From the NCBI RefSeq assembly GCF_046545555.1, contig NZ_JBHZTH010000001.1:1860001-1924000 (forward strand): 64,000 bases of DNA. The letters run 5' to 3'. Below the pieces are notes generated by a model, which was not told the origin of the DNA, ran no database searches, and saw nothing but the letters and a program-made list of their open reading frames with translations. Positions 1 through 9,167 of this stretch are shown one piece after another. A program made the translations under genes and the position numbers. Numbering within the stretch: position 1 is the stretch's first letter; each line of letters opens with the position of its first letter. Source of the DNA: Winogradskyella sp046545555. Lineage in GTDB: Bacteria > Bacteroidota > Bacteroidia > Flavobacteriales > Flavobacteriaceae.

Positions 1-26
1 AAAAATAATAGAAATTATTTAAGCAG

Positions 27-539
27 TTAATCATTACTTCGCATAATCAATCCCGTAATTAAAGAGACAATTAATCCAAAGACTAATGCTCCAATTATTG
101 ACATAATACTGAAGAAACCGGGAGTCATAAACATACTGCTCATGCCCATTGCCTGATCTATTTGATCTTGAGTCATACTAGGGTTGTTCTCTATCATCTG
201 ATTGTAAGCTGTTTCTTTTTGCATTTCAATGAATTCAGGGTAGATAAATTCATAATGTACATAAGAATAAATTGCCGTGATTAAACCACCGATTACTGCT
301 ATGGCAAGTCCAACTTTTATCGCTTGCCCTACAGATAAGACATTAGCGTTTGATAATTTATAAGCTCTGATTCCATAAACGTAAACAAGAATTCCAAGAA
401 TTAGACTAGCACCAGACAAAATCCAGCTTTTATCTATATTTGCGATGTACATTATTATTAGTCCTGTTATGCTAATAAGAGCAGAATATAAACCCCATGT
501 ATATGCGATTGGTTTAATAGGTGCAGTTTGATGTTCCAT
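27..539 (-). CDS. DUF4199-type membrane protein
   Basis: This encodes a 170-residue integral membrane protein of unknown function. Four hydrophobic segments are visible at roughly residues 12-32, 38-56, 70-95 and 146-167, with a polar loop rich in Gln, Met and Glu between the third and fourth. That layout matches the DUF4199 family common in Flavobacteriia. I chose the ATG at 539 (MEHQTAP) rather than an upstream in-frame start because it opens the conserved part and sits about 30 nt downstream of a TATCTTTG promoter element (579-586, minus strand). The gene diverges from rpmE2. The family name is fairly secure; no function can be assigned. Confidence 0.8.
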   Translation of the reverse strand: MEHQTAPIKPIAYTWGLYSALISITGLIIMYIANIDKSWILSGASLILGILVYVYGIRAYKLSNANVLSVGQAIKVGLAIAVIGGLITAIYSYVHYEFIYPEFIEMQKETAYNQMIENNPSMTQDQIDQAMGMSSMFMTPGFFSIMSIIGALVFGLIVSLITGLIMRSND

Positions 540-631
540 AATTTTGTTGATTTTATAGTTAATTGAATAGTTAGTAACCAAAGATAACGAAATGTTACAC
601 TAATTTAGTGAAATAAAATTATCAAAAAAGA

Positions 632-661
632 TTGTAGATTTATAAAAAATATTTAAATTTG
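632..661 (+). promoter_or_regulatory. Bacteroidota-type promoter of rpmE2
   Basis: TTG at 632-634 and TAAATTTG at 654-661 are separated by 19 nt, matching the flavobacterial -33 / -7 pattern (TTG, about 19 nt, TAnnTTTG). Transcription would begin near 668, leaving a leader of about 30 nt before the rpmE2 ATG. Confidence 0.7.
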
Positions 662-699
662 CACCTCGAAAAAATCGAATTTATTTAAAGCATTTAGTG

Positions 700-951
700 A
701 TGAAAGCAGGAATACATCCAGAAAATTATAGAGTAGTTGCCTTTAAAGATATGTCTAACGAAGACGTGTTTTTAACAAAATCTACAGCAAATACAAGTGA
801 GACTATTGAAGTTGATGGTGTTGAATATCCATTAGTTAAATTGGAAATTTCTAGAACTTCACATCCTTATTACACTGGTAAATCTAAATTAGTAGATACA
901 GCAGGACGTATTGATAAGTTTAAAAACAAATACGCTAAGTTTAAGAAATAA
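700..951 (+). CDS. rpmE2: 50S ribosomal protein L31, type B
   Basis: This is an 83-residue large-subunit ribosomal protein. The sequence MKAGIHPENYR at the start, the SRTSHPYYTGK stretch and the basic C-terminus (KFKNKYAKFKK) are typical of L31 type B. It lacks the CxxC zinc-binding pairs of the zinc-containing form, so it is the zinc-independent variant and no paralogue lies in this window. The start is the ATG at 700; a GTG immediately before it is in frame but less likely. It is a single-gene unit with its own promoter and a strong terminator at 972-1004. Confidence 0.95.
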   Translation: MKAGIHPENYRVVAFKDMSNEDVFLTKSTANTSETIEVDGVEYPLVKLEISRTSHPYYTGKSKLVDTAGRIDKFKNKYAKFKK

Positions 952-971
952 ATATAGCTTACCGATAATCG

Positions 972-1004
972 AAAAAGCCTTTCTATAAACAGAAAGGCTT
1001 TTTT
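972..1004 (+). terminator. Rho-independent terminator after rpmE2
   Basis: The arms AAAAAGCCTTTCT and AGAAAGGCTTTTT form a perfect stem around a short ATAAAC loop, followed by a T-run. It separates rpmE2 from the next operon. Confidence 0.9.
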
Positions 1005-1077
1005 GTTTTCTATAATTAGGCTACTTTTGATATGCTAATCAGGGTTTTAGGATAAACCTCAAATTTTAAAAATCATA

Positions 1078-2253
1078 ATGAATTACATACTTTTTGATGG
1101 ACCTTACCGAAACAATCTCTTACCATTTACCTACACAAGACCAGTAGCAGATATAAGGGTAGGTATTTTAACTATACGCCAGAAGTGGGAGTCTTATTTA
1201 GAATATACCACAACTACTGTAACTGAAGATTATCTTACTGATAAATTTCCGATGGTAGAAATGGAAAGTAATATAATGATTAATGCATCTTTTTTGCCAA
1301 ATGCAGAAGTTATTGAGTTTGTCAAAAATATAAAGCATAACCAAGCCTTGTTTAAGGATGAGGATGTTATTGCTTTTTTTGCAAAAGAGGGAGAAGAAGT
1401 AGTAGGTTTTTCGCAATTTGAAGCAATTGAGTTTGAAGGAGATATTTTAAAAATTGAAAATACTTGGGATATTTTTTCAAAAAATGGAGAAGCTATTGAA
1501 GAAGATTTTAGACTTATCACTAAGGACAGAATATCTCAACCTATACCATCTACAATTAATACAATTAATCCTGAGCATATATTTATTGAGGAAGGAGCTC
1601 TTTTAAATTTTGCTACACTTAATGCAAGTTCAGGACCAATTTATATTGGTAAAAACGCAGAAGTTATGGAGGGCTCAATTGTTAGAGGTCCTTTAGCATT
1701 ATGTAATAACGCAGTGCTAAAATTGGGAACAAAAATTTACGGACCAACAACAATTGGTCCTTATAGTAAAGTAGGTGGAGAAGTTAACAATTCAGTGTTA
1801 TTCGCATATTCTAATAAAGGGCACGATGGGTTTTTGGGTAATTCTGTCTTAGGAGAGTGGTGCAATCTTGGTGCTGATACAAATAATTCTAACCTAAAAA
1901 ACAATTATGCAGAAGTTAGACTTTGGGATTACCAAACGAGTGGTTTTGCAAAAACGGGTTTACAATTTTGCGGACTAATGATGGGTGACCATAGTAAATG
2001 CGGAATTAACACCATGTTTAATACTGGTACAGTTGTTGGTGTTAGTGCTAATATCTTTGGAAGTGGCTTTCCTAGAAATTTTGTTCCAAGCTTTTCTTGG
2101 GGTGGACATAAAGGTTTTGTAACCTATAAAACCAATAAGGCCTTTGAAGTTGCAGAGGTTGTTATGGCAAGGCGTAAGGAAGAATTTACAGATAAGGATA
2201 AAGCCATTTTAGAGCATATTTTTGAAGAAACAAAACAATACAGAAGAGAATAA
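1078..2253 (+). CDS. GlmU-like sugar nucleotidyltransferase/acetyltransferase
   Basis: This 391-residue cytoplasmic protein belongs to the Bacteroidota GlmU-like family (TIGR03991 type). The N-terminus (NYILFDG, then LLPFTYTRPVADIRVGILTIR at about residues 14-34) is the family hallmark. The C-terminal half (about 170-330) is a left-handed beta-helix of hexapeptide repeats, seen as periodic aliphatic-Gly/Asn patterns such as IYIGKNAEVMEGSIVRG. By family inference it makes UDP-N-acetylglucosamine for peptidoglycan and LPS, but the N-terminal fold departs from classical GlmU (no LAAGxGTRM loop). It is followed after 3 nt by the PD40 gene, so the two are probably co-transcribed. Exact substrate is uncertain. 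Confidence 0.85.
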   Translation: MNYILFDGPYRNNLLPFTYTRPVADIRVGILTIRQKWESYLEYTTTTVTEDYLTDKFPMVEMESNIMINASFLPNAEVIEFVKNIKHNQALFKDEDVIAFFAKEGEEVVGFSQFEAIEFEGDILKIENTWDIFSKNGEAIEEDFRLITKDRISQPIPSTINTINPEHIFIEEGALLNFATLNASSGPIYIGKNAEVMEGSIVRGPLALCNNAVLKLGTKIYGPTTIGPYSKVGGEVNNSVLFAYSNKGHDGFLGNSVLGEWCNLGADTNNSNLKNNYAEVRLWDYQTSGFAKTGLQFCGLMMGDHSKCGINTMFNTGTVVGVSANIFGSGFPRNFVPSFSWGGHKGFVTYKTNKAFEVAEVVMARRKEEFTDKDKAILEHIFEETKQYRRE

Positions 2254-2256
2254 ATT

Positions 2257-3162
2257 ATGAGAAATACCAAATTTACAATACTACTTATTTTAGCCTTTAC
2301 CTACGGATTTTCACAAAGTACTGATGTAAATGTGAAAAAACTTAAGATTAATACAGAACTAGATCATTTTGCTGCTAGAGTGGTTGGTGACAAAATTTAT
2401 TTCAGTCATAACCTTACCACTAAAAGAGGGCGTGCCATAAAGGATAAATTTGATGGCTTTATTTATACAATGTATGAAGCACCATTAAGTACTGATGGCG
2501 AAATAAAAGAACCTAAACTTATTGATAAAACAGAATTAGGACGTTTTAATATGTCTGCAGCTACTTTTTCTAAAGATGGAAAAACTATATATTTTACGAC
2601 AAACCAACTTGGTAAAGGCACAAATAAATTAAAAGGGATTGAAACCTACAATTTACAGATAAGACGAGCTGAATATATTGATGGCAAAGGTTGGACGAAT
2701 TTTGAAACACTTCCATTTTGTAATCCAGACCATAACTATGCACATCCTGCTTTAAGTCCAGATGGAAATACACTTTACTTTATAGCAGATGAGAAAGGTA
2801 CCAAAGGAAAATCGGATTTATATAAAGTATCGGTTTCTAGTCATAAAACTTATGGTGATATGGTAAAGTTGAATGACAAGATTAATTCATCTCGTACAGA
2901 GATTTTTCCATTCGTGAGTGCAGATAATATATTGTATTTCACTTCAAATAGAAGAGGTGGTAAAGGTGGTTTAGATATTTATAGTTACGATTTAAATTCT
3001 AAGAATACTGAGCAGTTACCCGTTTCTTTAGAAGCACCTATAAACAGTAGAGGAGATGATTTTTCTTTTTTCTTAAATGACGACTTAACAACGGGCTATT
3101 TATCATCTAGACGTTCTAGAGGTGAAGGTGGTGATGATTTGTATTATTTTTCTAAGTTTTAG
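2257..3162 (+). CDS. PD40 beta-propeller repeat protein, secreted
   Basis: This 301-residue protein has an N-terminal signal peptide (residues 1-19, ending GFSQ) and four or so WD40-like PD40 repeats, recognisable by SPDGNTLYFIAD, SADNILYFTSNRRGGKGGLDIY and SSRRSRGEGGDDLYYF. Such repeats in Bacteroidota usually precede an OmpA-type peptidoglycan-binding domain, but none is present here: the protein stops after the propeller. It is therefore probably a periplasmic or outer-membrane-associated binding protein. It lies 3 nt after the GlmU-like gene, suggesting a link to the cell envelope. Family call is secure; the molecular role is unknown. Confidence 0.8.
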   Translation: MRNTKFTILLILAFTYGFSQSTDVNVKKLKINTELDHFAARVVGDKIYFSHNLTTKRGRAIKDKFDGFIYTMYEAPLSTDGEIKEPKLIDKTELGRFNMSAATFSKDGKTIYFTTNQLGKGTNKLKGIETYNLQIRRAEYIDGKGWTNFETLPFCNPDHNYAHPALSPDGNTLYFIADEKGTKGKSDLYKVSVSSHKTYGDMVKLNDKINSSRTEIFPFVSADNILYFTSNRRGGKGGLDIYSYDLNSKNTEQLPVSLEAPINSRGDDFSFFLNDDLTTGYLSSRRSRGEGGDDLYYFSKF

Positions 3163-3203
3163 GCATTAGAATTTAGTGACTTTATTAATATAATGACTTT
3201 GTC

Positions 3204-4820
3204 TTAGCGAGAACTATTTAGTTTTTTAACACCCTTCAATTCTAACAAATTAGTAGCATTAATACCAAGTCCATTAACGTCTTTTCTAGTAAAACGAATT
3301 ACTTCATCATAAAATAAAGGAACAATCGGTGCATTCTCCATAATCAAAGAATCCATTGAAGTATAAAGTTTAGCTCTTATCTCTGGGCTGGTTTCTAAAT
3401 AGGCAGCTTCATACATAGCATCAAATTTAACATTTTTAAAATGTGTATAGTTTGGGCCATTTGGCGCAAAATTGTTACTGTAATACAATGATAAGTAGTT
3501 TTCAGCATCAGGATAATCTGCAATCCAACTGGCTCTAAAGAAATCTAATTGTCCATTAGCTTTAGCATCCTTTAGGCTTGATGCAGGTATAACATCGACG
3601 TTAACTTGTAGTCCTATTTTTTGAAGTTCACGTTGTATAAATTCACAAAAGCTTAAATAGTTACTGGTTGTAGTTAAAGTTACTTCAGGGTTTTTAATTC
3701 CAGTTTCAGATTTAAATTTGGAAATAAGCTGTTTTGCCTGTTCAGGTTGATAAGTAAAACCTATAGAAGCATTATAACCAGGCAAGCCTTTTGGTATAAA
3801 TCCACCAGAAGCTGGTATCCCAATTCCATTTCTTAGATAGGTCATCATTTTAGATCTATCAAAACCTAAGTTAATTGCTTTTCTAAGTTTTATAGATTGT
3901 AACTCAGAAACATCAGTTTCCATAAAAAAGGCTAAATATTCAGTATTTAAATATGGACCTCGAATCATGTTTACTCTATCAGCATAATTAGGTCGTAACT
4001 TGCCATCCGTGGTTAAAATTTCATCTTTATAAGAACCATCTAAACCAGATACAAAATCGATATTTCCTTGAGCAAATTGTAAAAATTCACTCTGTTTATC
4101 TGGTAAGAATGTTATAGCGATAGCTTCAAGATAAGGTAGGCTCTTATTGTCTTTGTCAGTTTCAAAATAGTTGTTATTTTTCCTGAAAACGAGTTTGATA
4201 TTTTCTTCCCATCGCTTAAACTTAAAAGGACCAGTTCCTATTGGATGAGATCTAAAGTCGCTGCCGTAATGTTCTACAATTTCCTTCGGCACTACAGAAC
4301 AATATTTCATAGTTAGCAAACCTAAAAAAGCAGGAAAAGGTTGTCCTAACTTTATTTGAAAAGTAGAATCGTTAATAGCTGAAAATCCTTCAACTTTATT
4401 TAAAACCCAACTACCTGGTGAAGCTAAGGATTCATCTTTTAAGCGATTAAAACTGTATTCAAAATCTGACGCATTTACAGTTCTGGTAGAGTCTTTTCCA
4501 AATAAATTGTCCTTATGATAAAATACATCTTTTCTAAGGTTAAATGTATAAGTTCTTGCACTATCAGAAACTGACCAAGTTTTGGCTATACAAGGTTGTA
4601 CAGTAAGTTGGTCATCCATTTGTACCAAACCATTAAACAATTGATGCGTTCCCCAAATATCAGCTAAGTCTTTTGAAAATGCAGGATCTAAAGATCCAAT
4701 GTTCTTATGTTCGTTGTATCTAAATACCAGCGCATCATCAATAGGTTTTTCTTTTGAACTACACGAAGAAACACCTACAATAATCAAAGTTAGTATTAAG
4801 AATCTTGCGAGTTTTAGCAT
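3204..4820 (-). CDS. ABC transporter substrate-binding lipoprotein, family 5 (OppA-like)
   Basis: This 538-residue lipoprotein belongs to the extracellular solute-binding family 5 (peptide/nickel type). A lipobox ending at Cys20 (VGVSSC) marks it as membrane anchored. Family features include LDPAFSKDLADIWGTHQLFNGLV near residue 45, LRKDVFYHKD, HPIGTGPFKF and DYPDAENYLSLYYS in the C-terminal half. I took the start at 4820 (MLKLARF) because it begins the signal peptide; a longer in-frame start adds nine residues and no recognisable signal. No permease or ATPase gene is adjacent, so it is an orphan binding protein here. The ligand is probably oligopeptide, but that is inference. Confidence 0.85.
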   Translation of the reverse strand: MLKLARFLILTLIIVGVSSCSSKEKPIDDALVFRYNEHKNIGSLDPAFSKDLADIWGTHQLFNGLVQMDDQLTVQPCIAKTWSVSDSARTYTFNLRKDVFYHKDNLFGKDSTRTVNASDFEYSFNRLKDESLASPGSWVLNKVEGFSAINDSTFQIKLGQPFPAFLGLLTMKYCSVVPKEIVEHYGSDFRSHPIGTGPFKFKRWEENIKLVFRKNNNYFETDKDNKSLPYLEAIAITFLPDKQSEFLQFAQGNIDFVSGLDGSYKDEILTTDGKLRPNYADRVNMIRGPYLNTEYLAFFMETDVSELQSIKLRKAINLGFDRSKMMTYLRNGIGIPASGGFIPKGLPGYNASIGFTYQPEQAKQLISKFKSETGIKNPEVTLTTTSNYLSFCEFIQRELQKIGLQVNVDVIPASSLKDAKANGQLDFFRASWIADYPDAENYLSLYYSNNFAPNGPNYTHFKNVKFDAMYEAAYLETSPEIRAKLYTSMDSLIMENAPIVPLFYDEVIRFTRKDVNGLGINATNLLELKGVKKLNSSR

Positions 4821-4865
4821 ATAACTAATATGTTGTAAATTTGCCAACTTGGTAAAAATACAAGA

Positions 4866-6194
4866 ATGAATCCAACTAAAAAAGTCGCATTTTATACCTT
4901 AGGCTGTAAACTTAATTTCTCTGAAACTTCTACGATAGCTAGAAATTTTACTGAAGAGGGTTTTTACCGTGTGGACTTTAAGGAAAAAGCGGATATTTAT
5001 GTTATAAATACATGTTCAGTTACCGAGAATGCAGATAAACGTTTTAAGACTATTGTAAAACAAGCCCAAAAGGTTAATCCAGATGCATTTGTTGCTGCGA
5101 TAGGATGCTATGCGCAATTAAAACCAGAAGAATTAGCGGATGTTGAAGGTGTGGATTTAGTTCTAGGTGCAACTGAGAAATTTAAGATTACCGATTACTT
5201 AAATGATTTAACAAAAAATGACTTTGGAGAAGTATATTCTTGTGAAATAGAAGAGGCTGATTTTTATGTTGGTAGTTATTCTATTGGTGACAGAACTAGA
5301 GCATTTTTAAAGGTACAGGATGGCTGTGATTATAAATGTACCTACTGTACAATACCATTAGCTCGAGGGATCTCTCGCAGCGATACTATGGATAACGTTT
5401 TGAATAATGCCAAGGCCATTTCTAAACAAGGCATAAAAGAAATTGTACTAACTGGTGTTAATATCGGAGACTACGGAAAGGGCGAATTTGGTAATAAAAA
5501 ACACGAACATACGTTTTTAGATTTAGTTACAGAGCTAGATAAAGTAGAAGGAATAGAACGACTTAGAATTTCTTCAATAGAACCTAATCTATTAAAAAAT
5601 GAAACGATAGACTTGGTATCTAAGTCGAGAGCATTTGTGCCGCATTTTCATATCCCATTGCAGAGTGGTAGTAATGAAATTCTGAAGAAAATGAAACGTC
5701 GTTACATGCGAGAATTATATGTAGATCGCGTTTCAAAAATTAAAGAAGTGATGCCTCATGCTTGCATTGGAGTTGACGTTATTGTTGGTTTTCCGGGTGA
5801 AACAGAGGAACACTTTTTAGAAACCTATAATTTTCTTAATGAATTAGATATCTCTTATCTGCATGTTTTTACCTATTCTGAACGCGATAATACAGAAGCC
5901 GCTGAATTTAATGGAGTTGTGCCTAAGAATTTGCGTGCCAAGAGGAGTAAGATGCTAAGAGGTTTATCTGCTAAAAAACGCAGAGCTTTTTACGAAAAGC
6001 AATTAAATACGGATAGAATTGTTTTATTTGAAAGTGAAAACAAAGCAGGTTATATCCATGGATTTACAGAAAATTATGTAAAAGTAAAGGCACCATGGAA
6101 TCCAGAATTAATAAATACTATACATAATGTACATCTCACTAAGATAGATGAAGACGGGTTGTTGCGATTTCAGTTTGCTAAAACCTGTGTTTAA
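4866..6194 (+). CDS. mtaB: tRNA ct6A37/t6A37 methylthiotransferase MtaB
   Basis: This 442-residue radical-SAM enzyme adds a methylthio group to N6-threonylcarbamoyladenosine at tRNA position 37. The N-terminal MTTase domain carries three cluster-binding cysteines at about Cys14 (TLGCKLN), Cys50 (NTCSVT) and Cys81 (IGCYAQ). The radical-SAM motif CDYKCTYC supplies Cys154, Cys158 and Cys161. A C-terminal TRAM-like region follows. The TLGCKLNFSET opening is typical of MtaB rather than MiaB or RimO. It begins 45 nt from the divergent binding-protein gene and ends in a strong shared terminator. Confidence 0.92.
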   Translation: MNPTKKVAFYTLGCKLNFSETSTIARNFTEEGFYRVDFKEKADIYVINTCSVTENADKRFKTIVKQAQKVNPDAFVAAIGCYAQLKPEELADVEGVDLVLGATEKFKITDYLNDLTKNDFGEVYSCEIEEADFYVGSYSIGDRTRAFLKVQDGCDYKCTYCTIPLARGISRSDTMDNVLNNAKAISKQGIKEIVLTGVNIGDYGKGEFGNKKHEHTFLDLVTELDKVEGIERLRISSIEPNLLKNETIDLVSKSRAFVPHFHIPLQSGSNEILKKMKRRYMRELYVDRVSKIKEVMPHACIGVDVIVGFPGETEEHFLETYNFLNELDISYLHVFTYSERDNTEAAEFNGVVPKNLRAKRSKMLRGLSAKKRRAFYEKQLNTDRIVLFESENKAGYIHGFTENYVKVKAPWNPELINTIHNVHLTKIDEDGLLRFQFAKTCV

Positions 6195-6202
6195 CAAAAT
6201 TA

Positions 6203-6233
6203 AAAACCCGAAACTAAATGAGTTTCGGGTTTT
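6203..6233. terminator. Bidirectional terminator between mtaB and GNAT gene
   Basis: AAAACCCGAAACT and AGTTTCGGGTTTT form a perfect 13-bp stem with a 5-nt loop. A-run and T-run flanks allow use on both strands, fitting the convergent genes. Confidence 0.9.
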
Positions 6234-6254
6234 ATATAAAATCTCTTTTTCAAG

Positions 6255-6551
6255 TTAGATTCGGATGCCTACTGGAAGCATACGCTTATACTTTCTGTTA
6301 CTTCTTACAAATTTCGCTATTTCTGGACTAGTTGGAACAACACTTATATTTCTTTCTTTGATATCCGCAAAAACCATTGCTAAAAAATCTTTTTCAAATT
6401 CAGTAGTCTTAATTGTATCTGGTATAATCATTTTCGTTAGGAATATTTTACGCTCTTGCAAAGAATATTCTATCACGGCCATCTCATCTTCAACCTTTAA
6501 TTCATACTGACGCAAAAAGTCATTGTCAATCAATTCAGCAATTTCAGTCAT
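6255..6551 (-). CDS. Small GNAT-fold N-acetyltransferase (YjdJ-like)
   Basis: This 98-residue protein belongs to the short GCN5-related acetyltransferase family (Acetyltransf_CG type). The segments FLRQYELKVEDEMAVIEYS, ERKIFLTKMIIP and ISVVPTSPEIAKFVRSN match the family, which binds acetyl-CoA through the Pro-Thr-Ser-Pro containing region. The start at 6551 (MTEIAELID) is preferred; upstream in-frame codons to 6635 translate to an unconserved sequence and contain the TACCTTTG promoter element at 6617-6624 (minus strand). Substrate unknown. Confidence 0.8.
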   Translation of the reverse strand: MTEIAELIDNDFLRQYELKVEDEMAVIEYSLQERKIFLTKMIIPDTIKTTEFEKDFLAMVFADIKERNISVVPTSPEIAKFVRSNRKYKRMLPVGIRI

Positions 6552-6713
6552 AATTTTCTTCGTTTTAAAATTAGCGGTTGGCAAGTAGAAACTATATTTT
6601 ATATAGATTTGCAGTGCAAAGGTACAAAATTTCAACGTAAGTTTTGGTTTAACCTTGTTAAAACCTTAAATCACACATAATTATCAAGACTTTATTTAAT
6701 ACAAAATTTGTAA

Positions 6714-7376
6714 ATGAATAATCAAATAACGCACGTCTATTTAATGCCAGGAATGGCTGCGAATCCTACAATATTTGAGCATATTCAATTGCCAAAAGAA
6801 CAATATAAAATTCATTGGTTAGAATGGCAAATACCAAATAAACAGGATACACTGCAAGCATATGCTAAACGGATGTCTCAGCTTATAGAATACGATAATT
6901 CAGTTTTACTAGGTGTATCTTTTGGTGGTATGTTAGTGCAAGAAATGAGTAAATTCTTAAAGCTAAAGAAACTGTTTGTGGTATCTAGCGTGAAATCGCA
7001 CCACGAGTTACCTAAACGGTTAAAGCTTCTAAAGGTAACTAAAGCTTATAAAATTTTACCAACGCAACTGTTTAGCAATATAGATTTACTTGCAAAGTAT
7101 GCTTTTGGTGAGACTATTAAGAAGCGTGTTGATCTTTATAAAAAATATTTATCAGTAAGTGATAAAGTATATTTGGATTGGTCGATTAAGCAAATTGTAT
7201 GTTGGGACCAAGAGAAACCAAATGAAGAAGCAATATATATTCATGGTGATAAGGATATTGTTTTTCCACATTCATGCGAAGGTAATTGTATTATTATTAA
7301 AGGTGGAACTCATATAATGGTGATAAACAAATATAAATGGTTTAACGAAAATTTACCAAAACTTATAGAGTCATGA
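6714..7376 (+). CDS. Alpha/beta hydrolase family protein
   Basis: This 220-residue protein has the nucleophile elbow GVSFGG with Ser69, a candidate acid at Asp181 in HGDKD, and a candidate His200 in GGTHIM, giving a complete Ser-Asp-His triad in the correct order. No signal peptide is evident, so it is probably cytoplasmic. The opening strand VYLMPGMAANPTIF resembles small esterase/lipase-like hydrolases. It lies 48 nt upstream of the MltD-like gene. The substrate cannot be predicted. Confidence 0.8.
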   Translation: MNNQITHVYLMPGMAANPTIFEHIQLPKEQYKIHWLEWQIPNKQDTLQAYAKRMSQLIEYDNSVLLGVSFGGMLVQEMSKFLKLKKLFVVSSVKSHHELPKRLKLLKVTKAYKILPTQLFSNIDLLAKYAFGETIKKRVDLYKKYLSVSDKVYLDWSIKQIVCWDQEKPNEEAIYIHGDKDIVFPHSCEGNCIIIKGGTHIMVINKYKWFNENLPKLIES

Positions 7377-7424
7377 ATTTGAAAGAATTAAATAGATTAC
7401 TTACATTGTAAAAAAAACGAAGCC

Positions 7425-8351
7425 ATGCAAATCTTTAAAAATATTTTAGCCGCAATCGGATTAGTCTGTTTATCAGGCTTTTTTATATTCTCAATGCAAA
7501 AAGCACCATCGGATCAAAACTTTGGTAAAGAGCAACCGATAGTTAATGATTATAATGTTTATGCTTTAGAAATGCCAGAAGGATTAAATTTTGCAGGCGA
7601 AGCAGTTCCAATTGAAAGCCCAGATATATATGAGCGTATGGATAGAGAGCTTTTGGTAAACACCTATTGGCAATCTAATGGTTTGCTGATGTTTAAGCGA
7701 GCTCAGAAATATTTTCCTATTATTGAGCCAATTCTGAAAAAAAATGGGATTCCTGAGGATTTTAAATACTTAGCAGTTATTGAAAGTGGACTAACAAATG
7801 CAGTTTCTCCAGCCGGTGCTAGAGGTTTTTGGCAAATAATGAAAGTTACAGGTAGAGAAAACGGATTAGAAGTAAACTCTAATGTAGATGAGCGTTATAA
7901 CTTAGAATTAGCAACAGAAGTAGCTTGTAAATATTTAAAAAATGCAAAGAATAATTTAGGGTCATGGACTTTAGCAGCTGCAGCTTATAATGCTGGTAAT
8001 GCAGGTGTGTCTAGACGGCTAAAAGAACAAGGTGTAAATGATTATTATGATTTGTTATTAGGTGAAGAAACTGGACGATATATGTTTAGAATAGTAGCGC
8101 TAAAAGAAATTTTAAGTAGTCCATCTAAATACGGTTTCAATTTTAATAAGAGCGATTTGTATAAAGGTGTACCGACTTATAAGGTAGAGGTTGATACAGC
8201 TGTGGCAGACTTCTCAAAATTCGCGAAGCGTTTTGGTATAAATTATAAAATTTTAAAGATTCATAACCCATGGTTAAGAGAACCACATTTAAATAATAAA
8301 TCTCGTAAGTCTTACATTATTGAAATTCCTAAAGAAGGATTTTACAAGTAG
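7425..8351 (+). CDS. Membrane-bound lytic murein transglycosylase (MltD-like)
   Basis: This 308-residue protein cleaves peptidoglycan glycan strands by family inference. An N-terminal hydrophobic segment (about residues 7-24) anchors or exports it. The SLT catalytic domain has the diagnostic LAVIESGL (Glu120-Ser121), SPAGARGFWQIM (about 128-139) and AAAAYNAGNAGVSRR motifs. The C-terminal portion (YKVEVDTAVADFSKFAKRFG) may be a degenerate LysM-like region, but I cannot call it firmly. It may be co-transcribed with the hydrolase upstream and is followed by a long bidirectional terminator. Confidence 0.9.
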   Translation: MQIFKNILAAIGLVCLSGFFIFSMQKAPSDQNFGKEQPIVNDYNVYALEMPEGLNFAGEAVPIESPDIYERMDRELLVNTYWQSNGLLMFKRAQKYFPIIEPILKKNGIPEDFKYLAVIESGLTNAVSPAGARGFWQIMKVTGRENGLEVNSNVDERYNLELATEVACKYLKNAKNNLGSWTLAAAAYNAGNAGVSRRLKEQGVNDYYDLLLGEETGRYMFRIVALKEILSSPSKYGFNFNKSDLYKGVPTYKVEVDTAVADFSKFAKRFGINYKILKIHNPWLREPHLNNKSRKSYIIEIPKEGFYK

Positions 8352-8362
8352 TAAAATAAATT

Positions 8363-8415
8363 TATAAAAGTAAAAGGCTTAAATACATATTGTGTTTAAG
8401 CCTTTTACTTTTATA
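8363..8415. terminator. Long bidirectional terminator
   Basis: TATAAAAGTAAAAGGCTTAAA and its complement form a stem of about 20 bp with a short loop between the convergent MltD-like and DUF2892-type genes. A- and T-runs are on both sides. Confidence 0.85.
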
Positions 8416-8429
8416 ATATATAATAGAAT

Positions 8430-9008
8430 TTAGCGTCTACTTCTGCGATTTTGTCTAGCTGAAGTAGGCTGTCCATATTGTTGTTTTGGTATAGAGGCTT
8501 TTTTCATTTGTTGCTTCATCATTTTAATTTGTTCTGCTAACATATCTCTTTTGTCGAGCTTTTGTGCTTCAGCTAATAATTTTTGTGCTTCAGGTTTACG
8601 ACGTTTAGAAAAAGCGATACCAGCTAGGTTTAATTTTGCCATAGCTAAATCATGATCCATCGATAGCCCCAAATCAATAGCTTTTTTAAAGTACTTTTCG
8701 GCTTCATTCATGTTAGTCTGCGAAACCATAACACCATTTAAATAATTTAAATAGCCTTGTTGTTTCTTTACCAATGCTCCTTCTGGGTTTTTAATTTTAT
8801 CCAACCATTTTTTTGCACCAGGAAAATCTTGTTTTCTAAGTTTTAAAAACGCTAGTAAAATCATTTCATTTTTAAAATACAAGAAAATAAAAATGGTAGA
8901 TAATAAGAGGTACATTATGCCATTGCCTATTTCTCCTTCTGTAAATTGATATACTGCGAAGGCAATAATTAAGGCGGTGATAACTAATTTTATATTTTTA
9001 TTGAACAT
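8430..9008 (-). CDS. Membrane-anchored TPR protein (DUF2892-type N-terminus)
   Basis: This 192-residue protein has two hydrophobic segments near the N-terminus (about residues 8-24 and 30-48), then TPR-like helices (residues 52-160; for example NMNEAEKYFKKAIDLG and KLNLAGIAFSKRRKPEAQKLL) and a basic, Gln/Arg-rich tail ending RQNRRSRR. The tandem helices suggest a scaffold or assembly role at the inner membrane. A TACCTTTG promoter element lies at 9033-9040 on the minus strand, diverging from rpmH. Function is unknown. Confidence 0.75.
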   Translation of the reverse strand: MFNKNIKLVITALIIAFAVYQFTEGEIGNGIMYLLLSTIFIFLYFKNEMILLAFLKLRKQDFPGAKKWLDKIKNPEGALVKKQQGYLNYLNGVMVSQTNMNEAEKYFKKAIDLGLSMDHDLAMAKLNLAGIAFSKRRKPEAQKLLAEAQKLDKRDMLAEQIKMMKQQMKKASIPKQQYGQPTSARQNRRSRR

Positions 9009-9074
9009 GTTTTATAGTATTTTTGCAGTGCGCAAAGGTAATAAAAACAATTAAAAATAATTTTATTTAGCTAC

Positions 9075-9104
9075 TTGTAAAAGTAAAAACTTGTTGTATA
9101 TTTG
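9075..9104 (+). promoter_or_regulatory. Promoter of rpmH
   Basis: TTG at 9075-9077 and TATATTTG at 9097-9104 are 19 nt apart, the flavobacterial housekeeping arrangement. The 18 bases at 9092-9109 recur exactly at 43936-43953 in front of the lytic-transglycosylase-like gene. Confidence 0.75.
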
Positions 9105-9167
9105 CACGCAGTTTTGAGATAGCTTAAGACTATTAAAAAAGATATTCAGATTTTAAATTCATAAGAC

